Part shown: positions 59,501-64,000 of the stretch, in pieces | Layout: each line of letters begins with the position of its first letter | Position numbering within the stretch: the stretch's first letter is position 1 | Assembly: GCA_012861695.1 (NCBI GenBank) | Contig: JAAOOA010000011.1 | Span: forward strand, 1,676,501 to 1,740,500 | Direction of reading: 5' to 3' | DNA length: 64,000 bases | DNA from: Trematomus loennbergii | Taxonomy: Eukaryota > Chordata > Actinopteri > Perciformes > Nototheniidae | The notes under the pieces: model-generated | Databases searched by the model: none | Seen by the model: the letters and a program-made list of their open reading frames with translations, nothing else | What the model was told of the DNA's origin: nothing | Program-made: the position numbers and the translations under genes

Positions 59501-61542
59501 TTTCTCCTGTTCTCTAGAAACTGACAATGTTAGCAAACCTACAGCACACTGTAACCAATGTGAATAAACCAACATACATTACACATGGTTTTTCCTCACA
59601 TATAATTCAACATTCATTTAAAATGTCCTCTGTTGTGCTTGATATTTGTCAGTAAGGCTAGAATGGAAATAGATTTTGGGGAAAGGTTTATGCAGGACAC
59701 CCAAACTGTTAAGGCCCTGACACACCAAGCAGTCTCCAGAGAACTCGTCGACTGTTGCGTCGCCATGTCCTCCTGCGTCTTGGCCATGTGTCGCACTGGA
59801 ACACACCGCAAAGACTTCAGCCGAGCACAACATTTATAAAAAAAAAAAGACTTCAGCCGAGCACGTACGAACTGCGCATGTGTGAGTGGCAATAACTCTC
59901 CTTACAAGCAGGTGGCGGTAGTGTGTATTCGTCATTCAAAAGAGGCAACAACCGGAAGACAGAGAAGAAGAACAGACTGCGTGATATAAACAAACAACAA
60001 ATAGCGTGTGCGTTCCATTTTCACTCTCGTCCATCGAAAACATGTTTGGTGCGGTACTGGAGCTATCAGCCATTGGAGTGTTGCTTGTGGAAGACATTCT
60101 CAAGCAACTGTTTCGCTTCTCATGCACTGATTCGCTAGTCCGACTGCCTGTCCGACTGCCGACTGCCTGTGGCCGACGCACGGCCGATTCAACATGTTGA
60201 ATCGGCCGTGCGTCGGCCATGAAAGGCCAAATAAGGCGTGTCACGGCCGACGGTGCAGGACACACCAAATTGAGTTTGGGCGACAGGACACACTTCGTCG
60301 TCCGACTAACGAAAACGGCCGATTTCGGCCTGGTGTGTCAGGGCCTTAAAACACGGGGCATTTCTCATCTTAAGCACATGCTTCATACACACAGGAACAC
60401 TGATTGAATGGAAGTAACCGTGCAGCACATGATGTTGTAGATCAAATGCTGAAGATCATTTCCTTCCACCACAGGCAACCACACATCTGCTGAGGGGAGT
60501 GGTATGTTTGAAGTGGCGTCTGAACAATGTTGCAGATGCCACTTCAAAGCCCCCCCCCCCCCCCCCTATCACCACTCACCTTGCAGTTGATCATGTCAGC
60601 GATGCGGGCCTGGGGGCTCTGACCAGCTTTGGACCGGACCAACACAAACACACTTTTGACTTCAGGGCAGGACCGCAGCAGCTTCTCCAGCAGAACCTGA
60701 ACCAAGAAGTGAGAACTCCATCAGGAACTCTGAGCTCCTCCTTCAGAATCACCTTTATTGCCAGGTACGTTTACACATACATGGAATTTGCTTTGATGGT
60801 GCAAATATTAAAAAATAAACAAACACAAGTATTTACACCAAATCTAGATATACAAAATCGAGTAAAAATAAGAAACTTGCAGTACAATGAATATATGACA
60901 ATGTACGACAAACTGCAGTGGGTTATATTTTAAAGTTGAGGGCTGTGCAGAAATGTGTGCAGAGATGAACATGCACATGGCTCACACAGTATGAAGAACA
61001 AGAACATTGTTCTTTGCAGCAGTTGATACAAGTAACCCAACATCTGTTGTAGTTTGACCTACTTCAATCTCTCATAATGTTGGTGAAAATCATTTCCTCT
61101 AAGCCAGATTTCATTTGCATTAACATTGTGTAAAATAACGTTTCCACAATAACTTAGTACCCTCAGTGCCTCAGAAAAGGTCACACTGAATATTTAACCG
61201 GAATTTCTCTCATTTCTTTGTGACACTGAAATATTCCAGGACACACTGCCCAGCATACATTTGTTCCTGAAGGACACCCTGACACAATGGCTGCTGTGTT
61301 TGAGTTAGGCAGTAAAAGGACAGCCATTTGAATGATATGCAACATGTATCAGTTATCAACAAGAAGATATTAAAATAACTGATGTTAACTGTACATGTCA
61401 CACAGCTTCCTCTCATCTCCCTCAGCAGATCATGTTGTTGGCTTTGGTCCTGTCTGATTGGCTACTGTACCTTGCCCATGAAGCCTGTTGCTCCAGAGAT
61501 CAGCACCGTCTTCCCTGCAAAGTATTCTGGGATGTTCACCAT
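44536..61542 (-). CDS. far1: Fatty acyl-CoA reductase 1 (FAR1), 12 coding exons
   Basis: The twelve minus-strand exons join in frame to 517 codons plus stop; human FAR1 is 515 residues. The enzyme reduces C16-C18 acyl-CoA to fatty alcohol with NADPH. It is the rate-limiting supply step for ether lipids and plasmalogens, on the peroxisome surface (established knowledge). Visible signatures: Rossmann motif GATGFMG at about residues 17-23; HVSTAY and [11 protein letters not shown] (YxxxK) for catalysis; the [17 protein letters not shown] segment; then the FAR C-terminal domain and a hydrophobic C-terminal stretch ([26 protein letters not shown]) for membrane anchoring. I see no lesion in the main reading frame. 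The exon of residues about 322-379 has a second, frameshifted version at 49088-49258. The promoter is not seen; exon 1 with 5' UTR probably lies beyond 64 kb. Confidence 0.97.
44931..45058 (-). CDS. far1: FAR1 coding exon 11
   Basis: It encodes [20 protein letters not shown] then [20 protein letters not shown]. Phase 2 at the end. Donor gtaaga. Confidence 0.96.
45995..46124 (-). CDS. far1: FAR1 coding exon 10
   Basis: It encodes [20 protein letters not shown] then [20 protein letters not shown] and DKK. The acceptor tttcaccgtag is the first AG for about 1.43 kb of the sense strand. Confidence 0.96.
46127..47561 (-). promoter_or_regulatory. AG-free zone upstream of FAR1 exon 10 acceptor
   Basis: I scanned the plus strand for CT, which is AG in the transcript. 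The acceptor itself is at 46125-46126 and the next one is at 47562-47563. The zone includes the minisatellite and both flanks. A standard branch-point candidate, TTCAC, exists within about 60 bases of the acceptor, so the length may be incidental. Confidence 0.8.
46314..47454. repeat. Minisatellite, 28-bp unit, about 41 copies, in FAR1 intron
   Basis: The plus-strand unit is GGGAACATGGGAGGAGTGGA plus GGGATGCA, with 26- and 27-bp variants (GGGATCAGGG, GGATGCAGGAACA). The plus strand is almost all purine. 28 is not a multiple of 3 and no phase of the unit has a stop, so it is open in all frames; the long ORFs here are not genes. Confidence 0.97.
47565..49020. other. FAR1 intron, no recognised element
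   Basis: Unique-looking intronic sequence between the alternative exon and the minisatellite. Nothing else supported. Confidence 0.4.
49088..49258 (-). pseudogene. far1: FAR1 alternative exon 9, 1 bp short
   Basis: This is homologous to the intact exon 562 bp upstream of it in the transcript direction. It begins [20 protein letters not shown] then VNLRSNP, then shifts frame; the rest ([23 protein letters not shown]) is in the next frame. It is 171 bp against 172, with good splice sites (ctctacag, gtaagg). The missing base is near 49173-49176. Two such versions suggest mutually exclusive splicing. Either this version is dead here or one base is missing from the assembly. Confidence 0.85.
49820..49991 (-). 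CDS. far1: FAR1 coding exon 9, intact version
   Basis: It encodes [40 protein letters not shown] and [14 protein letters not shown]. Length is 172 bp, which keeps the frame into the next exon. Acceptor ttcttag, donor gtaacc. Confidence 0.95.
51034..51101 (-). CDS. far1: FAR1 coding exon 8
   Basis: It encodes [20 protein letters not shown] then EV. The intron before it is only 100 bp. Phase 1 at the end, as required by both versions of the following exon. Confidence 0.94.
51202..51329 (-). CDS. far1: FAR1 coding exon 7
   Basis: It encodes [20 protein letters not shown] then [17 protein letters not shown]. Donor gttgga is weaker than the others but gives the right phase. Confidence 0.93.
51469..52130. 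mobile_element. hAT-like non-autonomous element in FAR1 intron
   Basis: The ends CAGGGCTTCTCAAACT and AGTTTGAATTCCCCTG are flanked by a perfect 8-bp duplication, GCTTAGAT (51461-51468, 52131-52138). The length is 662 bp and there is no transposase. Confidence 0.9.
52208..52855 (+). mobile_element. CAGAGGTGGG-ended repeat, full copy
   Basis: It begins CAGAGGTGGGAAAAGTACTC and ends near CAACCTCTG, an imperfect inverted pair, with a body nearly identical to 33218-33735. No clear target duplication was found. Confidence 0.7.
53069..53717. mobile_element. MITE with GCGCGTTCACACC-type ends
   Basis: The left end GGCGCGTTCACACCGGAG faces TCCGGTGTGAACGCG (about 53631) and, further out, GTACTTGGTGTGAAGCGGC. 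It contains a perfect 18-bp hairpin at 53443-53483. It lies in a FAR1 intron. Confidence 0.65.
54061..54134. repeat. Short tandem repeat, about 27-bp unit, three copies
   Basis: GAGTCTGCTGCAGGAGCTCA is repeated three times with small length changes. Confidence 0.9.
54359..54403 (-). CDS. far1: FAR1 coding exon 6, 45-bp microexon
   Basis: It encodes [15 protein letters not shown]. Acceptor ctctcag, donor gtaagt. It is in frame on both sides and matches the family. Confidence 0.95.
54888..55078 (-). mobile_element. tRNA-derived SINE, inverted copy in FAR1 intron
   Basis: It is the reverse complement of the 32905-33115 element: TTACATTACATGTTAGACGC tail side, GGTTTGAACC B box, and TGCGCCACACGCC head. 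Confidence 0.85.
55323..55500 (-). CDS. far1: FAR1 coding exon 5, catalytic YxxxK
   Basis: It encodes [20 protein letters not shown] then [16 protein letters not shown] and [19 protein letters not shown]. Tyr and Lys of YTFTK are the predicted catalytic pair. Donor gtgagt, phase 0. Confidence 0.96.
55633..55942. mobile_element. TTAA-flanked MITE (AGGTGGGGTAGG family), copy 4, in FAR1 intron
   Basis: The ends AGGTGGGGTATGTCA and ATACCCTACCT have TTAA at 55629-55632 and 55943-55946. It is shorter than the 12.8-kb copy owing to an internal loss after CGGAACAAAT. Confidence 0.85.
56301..56533. repeat. (CA)n microsatellite, interrupted
   Basis: CA runs broken by CCA and CAA steps in a FAR1 intron. 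Confidence 0.97.
57119..57192. repeat. Tandem CTGCACTCCCT repeat
   Basis: Six perfect 11- to 12-bp units in a FAR1 intron. Confidence 0.95.
57476..57655 (-). CDS. far1: FAR1 coding exon 4
   Basis: It encodes [38 protein letters not shown] and [22 protein letters not shown] carries the active-site Ser. The acceptor follows an almost pure C tract on the sense strand. Confidence 0.95.
57660..57676. repeat. Poly-G (sense poly-C) at FAR1 exon 4 acceptor
   Basis: The run of G on the plus strand forms the pyrimidine tract of the exon 4 acceptor on the sense strand, directly before ctcag. Confidence 0.9.
58420..58497 (-). mobile_element. tRNA-like SINE head, minus orientation
   Basis: The minus strand reads GCGGCTGAAGCTCAGTCTGT and GGTTCGATTCCCTATCC, an A and B box at tRNA spacing. 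The 12-bp repeats next to it are probably its flank. It is not an intact tRNA. Confidence 0.6.
58496..58566. repeat. Tandem 12-bp repeat (CACACGAATGCA)
   Basis: About six perfect units in a FAR1 intron. Confidence 0.95.
59089..59264 (-). CDS. far1: FAR1 coding exon 3
   Basis: It encodes [40 protein letters not shown] and [10 protein letters not shown]. It is locally GC-rich, unlike its introns. Donor gtgagc, phase 2. Confidence 0.95.
59713..60345. mobile_element. TTAA-flanked MITE with GGCCCTGACACACCA ends
   Basis: The terminal repeats GGCCCTGACACACCA and TGGTGTGTCAGGGCC have TTAA at 59709-59712 and 60346-60349. A direct repeat of GACTTCAGCCGAGCAC occurs near 59813 and 59850. A 50-bp perfect palindrome is at 60170-60219. 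No transposase. Confidence 0.85.
60170..60219. repeat. Perfect 50-bp palindrome
   Basis: Each arm is TGGCCGACGCACGGCCGATT plus CAACA, meeting at CATG with no spacer. It lies inside the MITE at 59713-60345. Confidence 0.95.
60580..60696 (-). CDS. far1: FAR1 coding exon 2
   Basis: It encodes [20 protein letters not shown] then [19 protein letters not shown]. Acceptor ggttcag, donor gtgagt. A C-run of about 16 bases on the plus strand starts just beyond the donor (60551-60566). Confidence 0.95.
60735..60930 (-). mobile_element. Reversed retroelement 3' end in FAR1 intron
   Basis: CACCTTTATTGCCAGGTACG is the reverse of a common fish LINE or SINE 3' end with an AATAAAGGTG signal. The 5' part is not delimited. 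Confidence 0.55.
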
Positions 61543-61585
61543 GATGTCTGTTGGTCTGTACAGTGAGCCCCTCACACCACAGCAC
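61471..61585 (-). CDS. far1: FAR1 first coding exon (start ATG at 61542)
   Basis: An acceptor (tgtctgcag) precedes 43 bases of 5' UTR. The ATG then reads [20 protein letters not shown] and FMGK. The start aligns with the N-terminus I know for FAR1. An upstream non-coding exon must exist. Confidence 0.95.
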
Positions 61586-62009
61586 CTGCAGACAGGACAG
61601 AAACACAGAGAGGATTACAAAGTGAGCAACGTGCAGCATGAGGAGGTGGATCCAAAATGAACTTCAGTGACATTACCAATGTAAGAGAATGTTCCGATAG
61701 GAGCTCAGAAGGAAGTTAAGATTAGCGTGAATATTGATACGATTTGCATCCGTTTTTTTTAACCCACAACCTAAAAAGTTTCGATAATGTTCGTATTTGT
61801 TTTTTAACATGATTTCATAAAGAGGTTTGAGAAAAAGTCACGTCACAAACTTACGCGCACCAATCAGGATTCAGAAATATTGGAATGTAAATCTGGAGAG
61901 TTGTTTCGGTCCACAATATCTTCCAATTTATTCTGTATTGTGTCTGTATTATACCGTCTTATTTATACCTGATTTATAGTGTATTCATTTGCTACACTGC
62001 AGTTTATAC

Positions 62010-62372
62010 TAGGGCTGTGCAATTAATCGTATTTTAATCTTGATTACGATTTTGGCTTGCAACGATTACGAAAACAATGTAATCGAAATAAAACGATTAT
62101 TATTTTTATTAAAAAAAAAAAAAAATGTAATTTCTTTTTTATTTTTATTAAAAAAAAAAAAAAAATGTAATTTCTTTTTTTTTTATTGGTTTTTCTGTTG
62201 AATTATACTTAAAGTTCAGGGTAATCAACTGTTAAAAACATACTGTTCAATTTTTTTTTTTCAATATATGGATGTTTTCAAAGTAAATGGATAATCGTTT
62301 TTAATAATCGTGATATCAATTATTGACCAAAATAATCGTGATTATGATTTTTGCCATAATCGCACAGCCCTA
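62010..62372. mobile_element. hAT MITE (TAGGGCTGTGC family), copy 1
   Basis: Inverted ends TAGGGCTGTGCAATTAATCG and CGCACAGCCCTA are flanked by a perfect 8-bp duplication, GTTTATAC (62002-62009, 62373-62380). It has an internal duplication around two long A runs. It sits within a retroelement tail ending CAATAAAGTTGAATCTAATC. Confidence 0.92.
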
Positions 62373-62380
62373 GTTTATAC

Positions 62381-62530
62381 TGTTCATAATGTAAATACTG
62401 TCAGATGTATATATTTATTTTATTCTAAACATCACTCTGCACTTTATTGTTATTTTTCACTTCTAGTTAGATGCTAACTGAATTTCGGTGTCCTACTCTG
62501 TGCAAAAACAATAAAGTTGAATCTAATCTA
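62381..62530 (+). mobile_element. Retroelement 3' end interrupted by the hAT MITE
   Basis: The block ends TGTGCAAAAACAATAAAGTTG then AATCTAATCTAA, a typical fish retroelement tail. It continues upstream of the MITE to about 61900. Confidence 0.65.
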
Positions 62531-63193
62531 AAATGACCATTTGCTTAAAAAAAAGAAAAGGGAAACATTTATTTTCTGTTGATGAACTAACCATTATTCT
62601 AAATATCTGTAGTCCCTGAGTGAGGCATGCATTTCAGCAGATCACGTGATGTGTTACTGTTTGCACTAGCAGCTCTGTATCGGCCTTATCAGTCCAAGGA
62701 TGCGGGTTATAAGTACGACACTCTGAGCTGATAACAGGCCATTCAGGAGATAACTCAGAGAGATCATTCTCTTAAGGACTTTCTTTTATCAGCTATCGTA
62801 TGAAGTCTTATCATTTTCAAAATGACAACATAACCAAGACATATTTGCAACGGTTTGAAATACAACACACATGTCTAGATTCTGTGAGCATGTGCAGATG
62901 TCTTCTTCATTTTGCGTTGGAAATAATGATCAGGAAACTCTTGCCCCATTTCTCTGCATGACGGGGATACTGGTGTGGTCAGATAGGGTCGAATTACAGT
63001 TGGCATGATTTAAAGAGACCTCTGTGCAATCCAAATAATGTCGTCATTCTGATACCAACCGGTTGATATTTAGCCATCTGGGATTATGTAGGTTATGTGA
63101 ATAAAACAATGATGGGCTGGATGAAAAGCTAAAACAGGTTTGGCATTTCTTTAGAAACCATGAGGATAAAAGAGCAGCATACTGCCTGCAGAC

Positions 63194-63510
63194 TAGGGCT
63201 GTGCAATTAATCGTATTTTAATCGCGATTACGATTATGGCTTGCAACGATTACGAAAACAACGTAATCAAAATAAAACGATTATTATTTTTATAAAAAAA
63301 AAAAAAAAGTAATTATTATTATTTTTTATTTTTCAGTTGAATTATACTTAAAGTTCAGGGTAATCAACTGTTAAAAACATACTGTTCACATTTTTGTTTC
63401 AATAAATGGATGTTTTCAAAGTAAATGGATAATCATTTTTAATAATCGTGATATCAATTATTGACCAAAATAATCGTGATTAGGATTTTTGCTATAATCG
63501 CACAGCCCTA
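63194..63510. mobile_element. hAT MITE (TAGGGCTGTGC family), copy 2
   Basis: It has the same ends as copy 1, flanked by CTGCAGAC at 63186-63193 and 63511-63518. It lacks copy 1's internal duplication. Confidence 0.92.
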
Positions 63511-63684
63511 CTGCAGACTGTACAGCACTACCTCAAGTTAAATGAATAATCTTCTGTTATTCTTTGCCCGAGCAGTGGCAGAAACAAAGCTCATGCACAT
63601 CACAGTTAAACCTGTTATTCAGCTCTCACACCTACATACTGCATGTGTAAAGCTCCTCAGCACACACTCCAGGTTCAGTCTGTG

Positions 63685-64000
63685 GGTGTTTCTCAATGGC
63701 GAGTACGCTTGCTTGGTAGCACACATGTCTTCCGAGTCACTTGCTTCAGAAGCGAGGCAAGAATACTTCCTGGCATTCGGAAAACAAAGAGTGGAACAGG
63801 CGAGCAAGTGTGCAGGTGTGCGTCATATGAGAGGCCCCGCCTTACATCTTCCGCCACAGATTAGGGGAAATTGGTCCGTGCGCAAAGCATTGTGGGGATT
63901 TGAAGACCGCGGAGTCTACACATGTGCAGCCTCGACATTTCTCCAAACGGAGTACGCCGGGCTCGGTAGATTTCCAAGTATGCTGGAGATTGGAACAGTC
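63685..64000. mobile_element. Partial MITE at the window edge
   Basis: TTTCTCAATGGCGAGTACGC at the left and GGAGTACGCCGGGCTCGG near the right edge resemble a family of fish elements with TCTCAATNNCGAGTACG ends. It is cut by the window, so the other terminus is not visible. Confidence 0.45.

Noticed and set aside
63685..64000. FAR1 promoter at the window edge, suggested by higher GC
   Set aside because: The GC-rich stretch looks like the end of a dispersed MITE, and no promoter elements or exon-donor sequence are visible.

Overview
This window looks like intergenic and intronic DNA from a teleost, probably a percomorph. The coding capacity is small and split into short exons with GT-AG introns. 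The rest is dense with fish-type mobile elements (Rex3/RTE and L2-like LINEs, tRNA-derived SINEs, hAT, PIF/Harbinger, Tc1 and TTAA-flanked MITEs) and microsatellites. No bacterial, phage or CRISPR features are present. Species cannot be fixed from the sequence alone.

Layout. 1-6.3 kb is repeat-on-repeat: two copies of a TTAA-flanked element, diverged tandem blocks, and an old transposon-like ORF cut by a MITE and a Rex3 LINE. 7.2-8.9 kb holds five well-formed plus-strand exons ending in a stop codon, from a gene I do not recognise. 9-20 kb is mostly MITEs, LINE relics and SINEs, with a few weak candidate exons (minus strand 14.3-15.0 kb; plus strand 20.08-20.28 kb). 20.9-32.4 kb is a minus-strand ovochymase-2-like gene: signal peptide, trypsin-like protease domain, two CUB domains. 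It carries at least two frame-breaking indels. 33-42 kb has no recognised gene; it contains a three-deep nested insertion and a 2.7-kb foldback hAT-like element with a perfect 8-bp target duplication. 44.5-61.6 kb is a complete minus-strand coding region for fatty acyl-CoA reductase 1 (FAR1): 12 coding exons, 517 codons plus stop. The window ends in hAT MITEs and a partial MITE.

Most informative observations. (1) FAR1 has two adjacent, homologous, apparently mutually exclusive versions of one exon; the second is 1 bp short and therefore frameshifted. (2) The intron directly downstream of that pair holds a minisatellite of about 41 copies of a 28-bp unit. From the next 3' splice site back through it, about 1.43 kb of the sense strand has no AG dinucleotide. 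(3) The ovochymase gene keeps its catalytic triad but has coding indels in simple repeats, and two of its acceptors lie against long TG tracts. (4) Several mobile elements can be dated relative to each other by clean target-site duplications.

I found no evidence of a genes-working-together cluster. FAR1 (ether-lipid synthesis) and the ovochymase (egg or oviduct protease family) are simply neighbours. I read exon boundaries by eye from frame continuity and splice consensus; no alignment was run.
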